IMG/VR virus record: IMGVR_UViG_3300042905_002991
Location: 19,390 to 83,389 of that record
Direction: 5' to 3' (one strand)
Length of the DNA: 64,000 nucleotides
Source of the DNA: a virus
Both the position numbers and the translations under genes were made by a program. The notes under the pieces were generated by a model. That model was not told where the DNA came from. It was given only the letters and a program-made list of their open reading frames with translations, and made no database searches. Shown in pieces: positions 16,065 to 25,551 of the stretch (positions are counted from its first letter, which is position 1; every line of letters starts with the position of its first letter).

Positions 16065-16948
16065 TATGGTTCACCAAATGGATTGACTTCAGAGAAGTCA
16101 ATGATGTTGTCTGCTTCGGTTTCCATGCGATAATTATCTTGCATACTTGTGTCATTTCCATTTTGCATTGGATCAGAAGTGGTGTGTATCCAAGAAGCAC
16201 CGCTCGATTCGCCAATTATTGCAACGTTGTTTGTAAACGAGCCTTTGATATTTCTCAATTCTAAAATACGAGTTGGTTTGTCCCACGAAGCAACAACACC
16301 CTTTGCTGTGGCTGTTGCAAGAGATGACCCCTGATATGCCCATTCAAAGTCTTGATATGTTCCTGTTCCACCAGCTTGCATTGTATAATTGACAGTGACA
16401 GCTTGTAAATCTGCAATACGATCAATTGCATCAACACCAGTTTGAAGTAATTCGCCATTATACTTAAACGCCTCAACTGTTAACCCATACATGTATGGAT
16501 TTTTAGCGTCTTTACCTAACTGGAAAAAGTTTTTTTCTTCTTCCACGAATTTAATTTCCATCAATTTAAATTGAACAGGAAGATAAATTAAATCGCCTTC
16601 TTTTGGTGTATTTGCGCGCGAACCAACAATTGATGTGACATACTTTTCAAATGTTCTACGAGCAACACATACACGAGCAGTTTCTTGAATTTCTAAACCA
16701 AATTTAGAGTAAAATTCTTTGTTGCCCTCATAATCTTTAAACGTTTCAAGATACATTTCCATTTTATATGCACCAGTGAACGTTTTAACGGGATCATCAC
16801 CAAATAGTTCATCAGTAGAAGATTGTGAATATCTTGGAATATAATATACATCTATTCCGTGATTTCGAATTGATTCAATGATCAAATCTTCAAGCAAAAA
16901 TTGTTCTGTTCTTGCATCTTGATTATTAAAATAGACACTTGTTGCCAT
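16064..16948 (-). CDS. gp14: Neck protein gp14
   Basis: Head completion/neck protein that sits with gp13 between portal and tail. The 294-aa protein is somewhat longer than T4 gp14 (256 aa). Diagnostic segments are the N-terminal DARTEQFLLEDLIIESIRNH, YYIPRYSQSSTDELFGDD and a central GDLIYLPVQFKLMEIKFVE. The C-terminus ends NIIDFSEVNPFGEP, a typical gp14 ending. The order 13, 14, 15, 16, 17 is exactly that of T4. Confidence 0.93.
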   Translation of the reverse strand: MATSVYFNNQDARTEQFLLEDLIIESIRNHGIDVYYIPRYSQSSTDELFGDDPVKTFTGAYKMEMYLETFKDYEGNKEFYSKFGLEIQETARVCVARRTFEKYVTSIVGSRANTPKEGDLIYLPVQFKLMEIKFVEEEKNFFQLGKDAKNPYMYGLTVEAFKYNGELLQTGVDAIDRIADLQAVTVNYTMQAGGTGTYQDFEWAYQGSSLATATAKGVVASWDKPTRILELRNIKGSFTNNVAIIGESSGASWIHTTSDPMQNGNDTSMQDNYRMETEADNIIDFSEVNPFGEP

Positions 16949-16949
16949 T

Positions 16950-17711
16950 TTAGCCTACTAAAAATGGAATTGGTTCTTCGTAAGTATCACGAAGTTTTTC
17001 TTCGAGTTTTTCAACTTCAATTGATGCTTCGTCCCAAATTCTCTGACCATTTATAACTAGACCACCTGGAAGAACGTAATTATCATACTTCTTCAAGTTT
17101 TCGCCCCATTGACGTTTAAACAATTGAGTTGTATATGCTTTGAGCCAAAGATCATTAAAAACTTTGCTGTAGGCTTCTGCATCAACAACTCTAAGGCACT
17201 CAAACACCATGTAGTTTCCAGGTTTAAATCGATTATCCATATCAATTTGAAAATTTAATTTTCCAGTTACTTTGTTAAAAGTATATGGATATTCGCCTGT
17301 AATAATCATATCAAGCATTGAGAGATGCTCGCGAGCAATGACATAATAAGTGTAGGAAGAAGATGTTAGATTGTAGAAGTCATTAAGACGAAGCTGATAA
17401 TTAATATCAAAAATGTTAAATCCTGCTGATGATGTTGAAGATTGAGTAGATCCAGTATATGGAAATACTTTTGAAACTCCGATAATAGAGTCAGCAAGTT
17501 GAACATATTTGTTCGTAATATCTCCTGCGGTTAGCTGGTGCGCTAACCAAGTTCTCTCAATTCCGTCGAAATGATAGTTTCGAAATTGTTGTAATGCATC
17601 GTCAATACGATCTTCGAGCTGATCGTCATCAACGTTAATATCAATAACTGGGAATCCGAGTTTTCGAAGACAATAGTCTTTTAATTCTGTGCGTGTGGAA
17701 GGCTGCGCCAT
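16950..17711 (-). CDS. gp13: Neck protein gp13
   Basis: Head completion protein bound to the portal. The 253-aa protein is shorter than T4 gp13 (309 aa). The opening TELKDYCLRKLGFPVIDINV, then QLEDRIDDALQQFRNYHFDG, is typical of the family, as are LSMLDMIITGEYPYTFNKVT and the tail PGGLVINGQRIWDEA. It is the first gene of the neck/terminase block, preceded by an ACTAAATA late-type box and an AGAGG ribosome site. Confidence 0.92.
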   Translation of the reverse strand: MAQPSTRTELKDYCLRKLGFPVIDINVDDDQLEDRIDDALQQFRNYHFDGIERTWLAHQLTAGDITNKYVQLADSIIGVSKVFPYTGSTQSSTSSAGFNIFDINYQLRLNDFYNLTSSSYTYYVIAREHLSMLDMIITGEYPYTFNKVTGKLNFQIDMDNRFKPGNYMVFECLRVVDAEAYSKVFNDLWLKAYTTQLFKRQWGENLKKYDNYVLPGGLVINGQRIWDEASIEVEKLEEKLRDTYEEPIPFLVG

Positions 17712-17734
17712 TTGAAACCTCTCTGCTATCGATA

Positions 17735-17742
17735 TATTTAGT
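17735..17742 (-). promoter_or_regulatory. Late promoter variant ACTAAATA (gp13 operon)
   Basis: ACTAAATA on the minus strand ends 24 nt before the gp13 ATG in the short gap after the DUF6445-type gene. The match to the box before gp18 and the spacing support it as the promoter of genes 13-17. Confidence 0.48.
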
Positions 17743-17755
17743 CGATTCTACAAAT

Positions 17756-18304
17756 TTAAAATTCTGTATTGAAGAAGAAGGTCTGGAATAGGCGTCCATC
17801 GTAAATATTAGTGCCGAAATAGTGATGAGAGCAGTGATATAGCGCACCGCGATACAAAACTAACCGATTATATCTGTTAGAGACATAATCGGTCATCTCC
17901 CACTTGGTATAATCATATCCGTCGTAATCATTGTTTGTTTTTACATACTCTTTCGTTTCTTTATAGCGATAGAGTGCCGTTCCAGAGGATAGTGGTGGAT
18001 CAGGATTTAAATAACAAACTCCAGCCCAAGTATTGTAAGTATCAGCATGAATCCACGTTCTATCTTGAGATGTGCAAATTTGAAAAGCACCATCATATCC
18101 ACTATTTTCTAGCCAATCTGTAACCTTTCCACCTGCATTATAAACGATTGATTGGATAGCATTTTTCACATCATCTCCCAAATAAGGAGCAGTTCTCTTT
18201 CCAGGGTAGTTTCCGATGACTCCAAATGGCTGAGAAAGAGCATAACTTCGAACCGAATCTGGATTGATATAAAAATTGTCTACAATAATAAGATTTACTT
18301 TCAT
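17756..18304 (-). CDS. 2OG-Fe(II) oxygenase-like protein (DUF6445-type), second copy
   Basis: A 182-aa paralogue of the protein at 2257-2829, sharing the opening IIVDNFYINPDSVRSYAL. The candidate iron ligands are H86 and D88 (WIHADTY) and H157 (YHCSH), with R171 as a possible 2-oxoglutarate ligand; these positions are almost identical to those in the paralogue. YLNPDPPLSSGTALY matches the core strands. It opens toward a small cluster of two glycosyltransferases and the giant fibre gene, all on the same strand, so it may modify a fibre or a sugar. The substrate is unknown. The ribosome site is GAGG. Confidence 0.65.
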   Translation of the reverse strand: MKVNLIIVDNFYINPDSVRSYALSQPFGVIGNYPGKRTAPYLGDDVKNAIQSIVYNAGGKVTDWLENSGYDGAFQICTSQDRTWIHADTYNTWAGVCYLNPDPPLSSGTALYRYKETKEYVKTNNDYDGYDYTKWEMTDYVSNRYNRLVLYRGALYHCSHHYFGTNIYDGRLFQTFFFNTEF

Positions 18305-18313
18305 AATATTACC

Positions 18314-19063
18314 TCAATAGAACACAAATGTTCCGCACGGTCCTAGCCATCCCGAAACTCTCCAATCTGTTTCGATTATTTTATCTTCATGATCTCTCAT
18401 ATAAAAATAGAATAATGTTTCCATATCAAAATGATGATTATTCGAATCAGATAAAAAATCAATCGTTTTATTATGCAACTCAATAAAAGTATCTAATTGT
18501 TGAGTTCCAAATCCATATAATACGGTAGAGTATTGATACAACTTATTATTCTGTTGTTGCTCTCTCCGATCAACGTAATTATATCCCCAATAATCTTGCC
18601 ATTCATGAATCAATTTATTCTTAAAAAAGATTTTGTTTTTGTTTTCTTCCGTAAACAAATGATTGTTCATATCAAAAACAAGATATCTTCCACTAACTTT
18701 AAACGTATAGTCATGCTCAAGAATATAATCTTTAAATTTCTCGTAGAATGTTTTAAGCATAAGACATTCACAATATGATTTATGTTTATGATTATTTACA
18801 ATCTCGCAAACATCAGAGTCTATTTCTTTTAATGAGACATATTTAAAGTTTTTGATATAACCAAAATATCCTGAGAAATTTGTATTTGAGCCATCTAGCA
18901 ATACAATATTTGCATCAGGAAAAGCATTTTGAATACTATTTACTGTAGAAAACGTTTGCCGAAGTCTTTCTTCCGTTGTAAAAAATGAGCGACTATTACT
19001 ATATGTTAATGGTGCTGCAGTCGGTTCAATTACAGAGGTGATTACAAATAGTTTAGAGCGCAT
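18314..19063 (-). CDS. Putative glycosyltransferase-like protein
   Basis: This 249-aa protein has a Rossmann-like opening (KLFVITSVIEP, then AFPDANIVLLDGS) and a central YTFKVSGRYLVFD segment similar to that of nucleotide-sugar-binding proteins of the WavE or DUF-type sugar transferases. It contains no clear DxD motif. It has no signal peptide. It overlaps the GT4 gene upstream by 11 nt, which supports a joint role in sugar transfer. The family assignment is tentative; fold comparison would be needed. The substrate cannot be inferred from the sequence. Confidence 0.5.
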   Translation of the reverse strand: MRSKLFVITSVIEPTAAPLTYSNSRSFFTTEERLRQTFSTVNSIQNAFPDANIVLLDGSNTNFSGYFGYIKNFKYVSLKEIDSDVCEIVNNHKHKSYCECLMLKTFYEKFKDYILEHDYTFKVSGRYLVFDMNNHLFTEENKNKIFFKNKLIHEWQDYWGYNYVDRREQQQNNKLYQYSTVLYGFGTQQLDTFIELHNKTIDFLSDSNNHHFDMETLFYFYMRDHEDKIIETDWRVSGWLGPCGTFVFY

Positions 19064-20066
19064 AAAAATTATTTGTTATAATTTTTTCTAGATAGGCTTT
19101 ATGTTTTTCATGAACGATTTCATCTGAGAATCTTTCTCCCCAAAATCTACAATCGCGAGGATTAATCATTACACCGCTTTCAACATTAATCATGGCTTGA
19201 ATCAACGATTTAAAATCATTAACTCTATATCCAGTTTTTCCTTCAAATACGGTTTCTGGAAATGCACCCCAATCTGTTGTAATTACTGGAGTGCCGCACA
19301 AATTTGCTTCAATAACCATATTTCCAAATGGCTCAACATAATAAGTTAGACCTAAAAGTGCCTTTGCTCTACCAAGCAATTCATTTCTCTTTTTCGGTTC
19401 TAGATAACCAACCAATTCAACGTGGTCTGGAATTTTATCGTATCCTAAATGTTTTAAATCTGTTGCTGGTCCTGCGATTACAAGTTTACGATTAAGTTGT
19501 TGCGTCGCTTGAATTGCCAAATGTATACCCTTTTCTGGAACAACTCTGCCCATGCAAACATAGTAGTCATGTTTTTTAGATTGATAATCGAATTCAGAAA
19601 TAGTAAATGGATTTGGAATTACTGTATCATACCAAGAAGGGTTGTTTACCATATTTCGCTCGCCATAAAACATATGCATGTGAGCGTATGATGTGAATGC
19701 TTTATATTTGGCAAACACACAGCTGGTTCTATAACCAATTGATGGCTCAAGAGATTGACAATCTGAATTTAAATCGCATGCCAGTTGATTTTCTGTGCCA
19801 TAGAAGCAGGCAATAATATCACCAGGCGATTTATTCTTTTGTATTGCTTGAGCAGCAGATCGATTGAATTTTTCAAGATCATTATTGTCATGCGCTGCAA
19901 CATCAATATGTCTACAATCAACTGTAGATCCCTCAAGCCCATAATGAATCATTTCAAAATGAGGTGAGAGATGTTTAATGTATTTGTAGGCATGCACGGA
20001 AAATGCTTCCATGCGATCCATTAAACCAGTTGGCTTGGTTGGAATAGCAAGTACATGTATCTTCAT
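19053..20066 (-). CDS. GT4-family glycosyltransferase
   Basis: A retaining glycosyltransferase of the GT-B fold (Glycos_transf_1). The C-terminal half carries the hallmarks VCMGRVVPEKGIHLAIQA, RKLVIAGPA and the E-x7-E motif in EPFGNMVIEANLCGTPVI at about residues 243-260, followed by GAFPETVFEGKTGYRV. The N-terminal domain is less conserved. It is 337 aa, within the usual range for this family. It lies directly downstream of the giant fibre gene and may be translated with the next putative transferase. The acceptor is unknown; the adjacent fibre is a reasonable candidate by context only. Confidence 0.85.
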   Translation of the reverse strand: MKIHVLAIPTKPTGLMDRMEAFSVHAYKYIKHLSPHFEMIHYGLEGSTVDCRHIDVAAHDNNDLEKFNRSAAQAIQKNKSPGDIIACFYGTENQLACDLNSDCQSLEPSIGYRTSCVFAKYKAFTSYAHMHMFYGERNMVNNPSWYDTVIPNPFTISEFDYQSKKHDYYVCMGRVVPEKGIHLAIQATQQLNRKLVIAGPATDLKHLGYDKIPDHVELVGYLEPKKRNELLGRAKALLGLTYYVEPFGNMVIEANLCGTPVITTDWGAFPETVFEGKTGYRVNDFKSLIQAMINVESGVMINPRDCRFWGERFSDEIVHEKHKAYLEKIITNNFYAL

Positions 20067-20095
20067 AATAAAATCACATATCGTTAATTATAATT

Positions 20096-20103
20096 TATTT
20101 AGC
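20096..20103 (-). promoter_or_regulatory. Possible late promoter variant GCTAAATA (glycosyltransferase cluster)
   Basis: GCTAAATA on the minus strand ends 30 nt before the GT4 gene start, a distance typical of the other late boxes. It includes the TAA stop of the giant fibre gene, so part of the match is forced by coding sequence. Confidence 0.3.
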
Positions 20104-23100
20104 GTGCATCCTTAATAGCCAAAGTTCCAAAGTAGGTTGATCCACCATCATATGTCGCAAACTGCCAAACGTCTCGGTAGTTTGCTGTCAAAGTTTGCGG
20201 AGGAACTTCGCCACCTGCCCAATAAATCGTATTTGCCCAAGTTATGCCGCGATTACCCACACCATCTTGAACAATAACAAGCGTGAACGACTGCGAGTTG
20301 CCACTTGCTGGAGCATTTGAGAAGGTGATCGTGGAGTTTGCTGTCAAAGTTCTTGTAAAGAAGTTTGATTGAGCAAGATTCAATGTATTGGCGCCATTGG
20401 TATTTGTATTTGCAACAGTACCAAGAATCAAGTTACCTGAATTACGAATACCTGGAACAACCAACACACCAGTCATGGTGTCGCCAGCCTTCAATACTGC
20501 ATTGTTTGCTGCACCATAAGCAGAATTCGCTTGACCATAAGCAGCATTCGCTTGACCATAGGCGGCGTTGGCTTGTCCGTAAGCCGTATTCGCTTGAGTA
20601 CGAGCGGTGTTTGCTTGGTCTCTAGCAGTATTCGCTTGACCTCTAGCGGTATTTGCTTGTTCGTATGCGTTTAGCGCATTTGTACCAGCTGTATTTGCTG
20701 CGCCGTAAGCAGCATTCGCTGTGTCACGAGCCGTGTTCGCTTGTCCATACGCAGCATTTGCAGTATCGCGTGCTGTGTTTGCTTGAGTACGAGCGGTATT
20801 TGCTTGATCTCTGGCTGAGTTTGCTTGCCCATACGCAGCGTTGGCTTGTGCATATGCAATTGTTCCAGGTGGTTCAATTACAATATTGCCAACCATTCCA
20901 GCATGAACTTGACATTGATAAACGTAAGTGTTTCCAAGTAAGTTATATGGAACCTTCCAATATAATGTTCCACTTTCTTTAGCCTGAGCACTGCCTTCAG
21001 TGGACACAGTTCCGTTTGTTGCAACGTGAGTAAGTCCAGTGTTATATAACGCTCCACCACTTGAAACACGAATTAAGAATGGATGTCCTGAAACGTTTAA
21101 ATTAAATGCAATAGTTTCACCAGCACGGACATAAAGTGTTGGATCACCGCCTGAGTATTGATCAAACAAATAATCAGATGTTCCACTATTTGTCACATTC
21201 AGCCTTGTGACTGCTGGCTGGTAATTTGAATTTGCTTGAATGTACGCATCGTTGGCGGTTGTTCGAGCAGTATTTGCTTGGTCACGAGCAGTATTTGCCT
21301 GACCGTATGCATTGTTGCCAGTATCTCTTGCTGTATTTGCCTGGTTACGAGCAGAATTTGCTTGATCGTATGCTGTATTTGCTTGAGCATAAACAATGTT
21401 CGCATGGGCATAAGCACCATTGGCTTGAGCGTAAGCAGTATTTGCTTGAGTGCGAGCAGTATTTGCCTGATCTCTAGCGGTATTTGCTTGACCATAAGCA
21501 TCATTGGCTGTAGTGCGAGCAGTGTTTGCCTGATCTCTAGCGTTATTGGCTTGAGCATAAGCATTCAATGCATTGGTATTTGCCGTATTAGCACCAGCAT
21601 ATGCATCATTTGCAGTATTTCTTGCAGTATTCGCTTGAGCGTATGAATCATTTGCAGTCGTACGAGCAGTGTTTGCCTGATCGCGAGCAGTGTTTGCCTG
21701 ATCGCGAGCAGTGTTTGCCTGAGCATATGCGCCGTTAGCCTGACCATAAGCGCCATTTGCAGTGTCACGTGCGGTATTGGCTTGACCATATCCAGAATTC
21801 GCTGTATTACGAGCAGTATTCGCTTGATCGCGAGCAGTATTGGCTTGACCATATGAATTGAGCGCAATTGTTTCCGCACTATTTGCCTCTGCATATGCAT
21901 CGTTTGCAGTCGTGCGAGCGGTGTTGGCTTGGTCTCTTGCGCTATTGGCTTGATTGTAAGCCAATGTTAGATTTGCTTGAGTTGCAACTGAATTGCCGAG
22001 CAACAAAACGCTATTCGCATTTAAAATTCCAAGTCTAACATTACCAATTCTAAAATTATTATTTGCAATATCAATGACATTATTTGTTGGTTCAGTTTCA
22101 TAATTGTCAAAGACATAAAATTGATTTTCTGTTGCTTTTCTGAAGAAACCAGCGTGAGTATTTGTCGCGCCATTAGTATAATGTCCAACAAAACCAATAT
22201 CCTCTGCGTCACCAGTACTATTTGCTGACAACAAAATTATAGAGTCATTAACTGACAAGCTGCTGACATTGATCGTCGTTGCATTACCTTGAATAACAAG
22301 ATTACCAGAAATTGTCAAGTCTCCGCTGATAGATCCACCAGAAGTCGACAATTTAGTGTTTGCTGCACCGTAAGCATCATTTGCTGTTGCTCGAGCAGTA
22401 TTGGCTTGATCGCGCGCAGAGTTTGCTTGCCCATATCCAGAATTCGCTGTATCACGAGCAGTGTTCGCTTGACCATATGCACCATTTGCGGTATTGCGAG
22501 CAGTATTTGCCTGATCTCTAGCGGTATTTGCTTGACCATAAGCATCATTGGCTGTATCACGAGCAGTATTCGCTTGTCCATACGCACCATTGGCTGTATC
22601 TCTAGCAGTATTGGCTTGTCCATACGAATCATTAGCAGTGTTGCGAGCAGTATTTGCCTGGCTATATGAGTCGTTTGCAGTATTGCGAGCGGTATTCGCT
22701 TGAGCATATGAATCATTAGCTGTTGTTCGAGCAGTATTCGCTTGGTCTCTGGCAGTATTTGCTTGATCATAAGCATTCAATGCATTGGTGTTGGCGGTAT
22801 TTGCTTGACCATAAGAAGCATTTGCTACATCGCGAGCAGTGTTTGCTTGTCCATAAGAATCATTTGCAGTACTACGTGCAGTGTTTGCTTGATCGTAAGC
22901 AGCATTGGCTTGATCGTAAGCAGCACCACCAGTTGCCGTGAATGCAATGTTTGCATTCCCAGCACTATTTGTTACTGATACGGTAATCGTGGAGGTATTA
23001 ACAAAGTTGATTTTCTGAGTTGTGACATCAGAAGCACTGTTTGCGTAAACAGTTACTTGTGCGTTATTTGCTGCATTGTAAGCACTGTTTGCAGTGTCAC

Positions 23101-25492
23101 GAGCAGTATTTGCTTGGTCGTATGCTCCATTAGCAGTATCGCGTGCGGTATTAGCCTGATCTCTAGCAGTGTTCGCCTGTCCATAAGAATCATTTGCAGT
23201 TGTACGAGCAACGTTCGCTTGATCTCTGGCGGCAGTTGCTTGAGTGCTTCCAGTGTTTGCCTGTCCATAAGATGCATTGGCAACGTCGCGAGCCGTATTC
23301 GCTTGATCTCTAGCGGCATTCGCTTGCCCATAAGATGCATTAGCTGCGTCACGTGCAGTATTTGCTTGATCGTATACGATGTTTGCATGAGCATAAGCAC
23401 CATTTGCTTGACCGTATGCTCCATTCGCAGTATCTCTGGCAGTATTCGCCTGATCTCTGGCAGCATTGGCTTGATTATATGACTCGAATGCAGCAACTAG
23501 ATTTCCACTTCCATCAATTTCAATTCCAGAAACAACAAGAACTGGACCATTTGCAGTTAGAACTGCATCACCAAGATAGATAGAACTGTTTGAAAGATAA
23601 AGATCATTGAATCTTTTATCAGCTGTACCAATGTCGTAAGTTACATTTAGATTTGGAACAATGTTCTGTGTGATTAATGACGCAGCGACATTTAATGTTC
23701 CTGTCATCGTATCGCCAGATTTCAATACTCTGGTATTTGCATCATCATATGCAGCATTTGCTTGACCATAAGATGCATTGGCAATATCTCGAGCTGTATT
23801 GGCTTGAGCGTATGCATTCTCACCAATAACAGTAGCACTATTCGCCTGATCTCTAGCAGTATTTGCTTGATCTCTGGAAGTATTGGCTTGGTTTCTAGCA
23901 GTATTTGCTTGATCATAAACTGTATTCGTCAATGAATAAACGTTACTGCTCCAAATAGTGTCTCCATTACCATCTGTTTCAAGCACTTGACCAGCAACAC
24001 CACCTGTTGGCGGTAGATTAAATGTGTAATTTGCTAGAGCACCAGAGGCATCAACAGTTACTGTATTTGCACCAGCAAGGAATTTAAACTTCGTACCAGT
24101 GACTTCATTTGTTAGAATGTTACCTTGACTTGCATCAATTGCAGTGCCAGTACCATTAGCGCGAATAACTTTTGCTTCAACAGTATTGCTTAATTGCAAC
24201 GTACCATTGGAACGCATAATAGCATTTCGTGTAGTATTTCCATACCACGCGAAACCAGTTTGACCGTTATTTTCGTCTGTGCCACTCCAAATAAAGTTTG
24301 TTTCAACGCCAATTGCATAGTTTGGGTGACCTGCTTCGTTAAAGTCATAAAGACGAACACGTTCACCATTAAAGTTTGTGGTGCTTGGTGCTTGAAGAGT
24401 TGTTTTGCTGCTCAAGAATCCAACAGCTGTTACATTTGACTGTACATTTAGTGCACCAGTCATTGTATCGCCAGCCTTCAACACTCGAGTATTGGCGTCG
24501 CCATATGCTGCGTTTGCTTGATCGTATGCGCCGTTTGCTGTGTCTCGCGCAGTATTTGCCTGATTACGAGCAGTATTCGCTTGATCGTAAACAATATTTG
24601 CATGAGCATATGCGCCGTTAGCCTGACCATACGCACCATTTGCTTGGTCGTATGCTCCATTAGCAGTATCGCGTGCGGTGTTTGCTTGGTCTCTAGCAGT
24701 GTTCGCTTGACCATATGAATCATTAGCAGTCGTACGAGCAACGTTCGCTTGATCTCGAGCTATATCTGCTTGTCCTTTGGCGGTACTCGCATTAGTGTTA
24801 GCCGTATTTGCTTGATTGCGAGCGGCATTTGCTTGATCATAAACTGTGGCAACATTTGTGTTAACATTGACAATTGTTGCGTTTATTTGATTAAGAGCAG
24901 TATTTGTTGCAACAGTGGCTGCTCTTAACGAATCGAAGTAGATAACTCCATCACCGTCAGACCAACCCCAATACCCAATTCCAACTTCAGACCAAACTAG
25001 AGCTGAATTTTGATTTGATCCGCGATTTACCGTAATGAACGCATTTAATGATGGTGCGCCGACCACGTTCGCATTTAGAACAATTTCATTATCTTCAACG
25101 AGAAGAGTTTCAACATTAAGTGTGGTGCTATTTCCTAAAACTTCTAAATTTCCAGAAATTACAAGATTTCCACTGATTGTTCCACCAGAACTTGAAAGTT
25201 TTGTATTTGCTGTATTGTACGCATCGTTGGCGGTTGTTCGAGCAGTATTTGCCTGGTCTCTGGCAGTATTGGCTTGATCTCGAGCACTGTTGGCTTGATC
25301 GTAGGCTGCATTAGCACCACCATATGCAGAAATAAGAGCAGACTCTCTAGCCAGAGGAAATCCACCAGAAGTAACACCATCCTGAACAACGATAGTGTCT
25401 TTATCCATATCAATGAAGATTTCACCAACAGCACCAGTTGTATTGGCAATATTTGCTGTATCGTATCTTCTAAATTGTAATGTTGTTGGCAT
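20099..25492 (-). CDS. Giant heptad-repeat tail fibre with embedded cupredoxin-like domain
   Basis: A 1797-aa fibre. The N-terminus (LQFRRYDTANIANTTGAVGE, then IFIDMDKDTIVVQDG) resembles the attachment module of many phage fibres. The body alternates seven heptad stalks, consensus [YR]-x-[QT]-A-N-x-A (roughly 140 units by hand count), with small beta modules including SGDTMTG units and LNFxNTSTI-type units. A plastocyanin-like domain lies at about residues 1426-1541 with H1470, C1527, H1530 and M1533 in type-1 copper arrangement. The C-terminal about 110 residues (TITFSNAPASGNSQSFTLVI, VWQFATYDGGSTYFGTLAI) look like a receptor-end domain. It has its own TATAAATA promoter. Host receptor unknown. 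Confidence 0.85.
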   Translation of the reverse strand: MPTTLQFRRYDTANIANTTGAVGEIFIDMDKDTIVVQDGVTSGGFPLARESALISAYGGANAAYDQANSARDQANTARDQANTARTTANDAYNTANTKLSSSGGTISGNLVISGNLEVLGNSTTLNVETLLVEDNEIVLNANVVGAPSLNAFITVNRGSNQNSALVWSEVGIGYWGWSDGDGVIYFDSLRAATVATNTALNQINATIVNVNTNVATVYDQANAARNQANTANTNASTAKGQADIARDQANVARTTANDSYGQANTARDQANTARDTANGAYDQANGAYGQANGAYAHANIVYDQANTARNQANTARDTANGAYDQANAAYGDANTRVLKAGDTMTGALNVQSNVTAVGFLSSKTTLQAPSTTNFNGERVRLYDFNEAGHPNYAIGVETNFIWSGTDENNGQTGFAWYGNTTRNAIMRSNGTLQLSNTVEAKVIRANGTGTAIDASQGNILTNEVTGTKFKFLAGANTVTVDASGALANYTFNLPPTGGVAGQVLETDGNGDTIWSSNVYSLTNTVYDQANTARNQANTSRDQANTARDQANSATVIGENAYAQANTARDIANASYGQANAAYDDANTRVLKSGDTMTGTLNVAASLITQNIVPNLNVTYDIGTADKRFNDLYLSNSSIYLGDAVLTANGPVLVVSGIEIDGSGNLVAAFESYNQANAARDQANTARDTANGAYGQANGAYAHANIVYDQANTARDAANASYGQANAARDQANTARDVANASYGQANTGSTQATAARDQANVARTTANDSYGQANTARDQANTARDTANGAYDQANTARDTANSAYNAANNAQVTVYANSASDVTTQKINFVNTSTITVSVTNSAGNANIAFTATGGAAYDQANAAYDQANTARSTANDSYGQANTARDVANASYGQANTANTNALNAYDQANTARDQANTARTTANDSYAQANTARNTANDSYSQANTARNTANDSYGQANTARDTANGAYGQANTARDTANDAYGQANTARDQANTARNTANGAYGQANTARDTANSGYGQANSARDQANTARATANDAYGAANTKLSTSGGSISGDLTISGNLVIQGNATTINVSSLSVNDSIILLSANSTGDAEDIGFVGHYTNGATNTHAGFFRKATENQFYVFDNYETEPTNNVIDIANNNFRIGNVRLGILNANSVLLLGNSVATQANLTLAYNQANSARDQANTARTTANDAYAEANSAETIALNSYGQANTARDQANTARNTANSGYGQANTARDTANGAYGQANGAYAQANTARDQANTARDQANTARTTANDSYAQANTARNTANDAYAGANTANTNALNAYAQANNARDQANTARTTANDAYGQANTARDQANTARTQANTAYAQANGAYAHANIVYAQANTAYDQANSARNQANTARDTGNNAYGQANTARDQANTARTTANDAYIQANSNYQPAVTRLNVTNSGTSDYLFDQYSGGDPTLYVRAGETIAFNLNVSGHPFLIRVSSGGALYNTGLTHVATNGTVSTEGSAQAKESGTLYWKVPYNLLGNTYVYQCQVHAGMVGNIVIEPPGTIAYAQANAAYGQANSARDQANTARTQANTARDTANAAYGQANTARDTANAAYGAANTAGTNALNAYEQANTARGQANTARDQANTARTQANTAYGQANAAYGQANAAYGQANSAYGAANNAVLKAGDTMTGVLVVPGIRNSGNLILGTVANTNTNGANTLNLAQSNFFTRTLTANSTITFSNAPASGNSQSFTLVIVQDGVGNRGITWANTIYWAGGEVPPQTLTANYRDVWQFATYDGGSTYFGTLAIKDAR
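20499..25320 (-). repeat. Interrupted 21-bp repeat arrays encoding coiled-coil heptads
   Basis: Within the giant fibre gene, 21-bp units encode heptads such as YDQANTA, RDQANTA and RTTANDA. They occur in seven blocks (about 20499-20850, 21216-21990, 22358-22930, 23041-23480, 23735-23930, 24490-24850 and 25200-25320) separated by globular modules. Units differ at synonymous and a few coding positions, as expected for repeated duplication. The repeats leave several long antisense frames open by chance. Confidence 0.85.
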
Positions 25493-25529
25493 TTAGAGTA
25501 CTCTTAAATTCTAGTTTTAATCAACGATA

Positions 25530-25537
25530 TATTTATA
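25530..25537 (-). promoter_or_regulatory. T4-type late promoter box TATAAATA (giant fibre)
   Basis: TATAAATA on the minus strand ends 38 nt before the fibre ATG, in the 59-nt gap between the two fibre genes. Confidence 0.75.
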
Positions 25538-25551
25538 AAATCCTATAAGAC

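Noticed and set aside
21236-23482. Long Cys/Ile/Ser-rich plus-strand ORFs inside the giant fibre gene
   Set aside because: They arise because the 21-bp heptad repeats contain no stop codon in the antisense frames. Their composition is implausible and they have no start signals.
20499-25320. CRISPR-like repeat array
   Set aside because: The 21-bp units are in-frame coding heptads with no unique spacers of constant length and no cas genes nearby.
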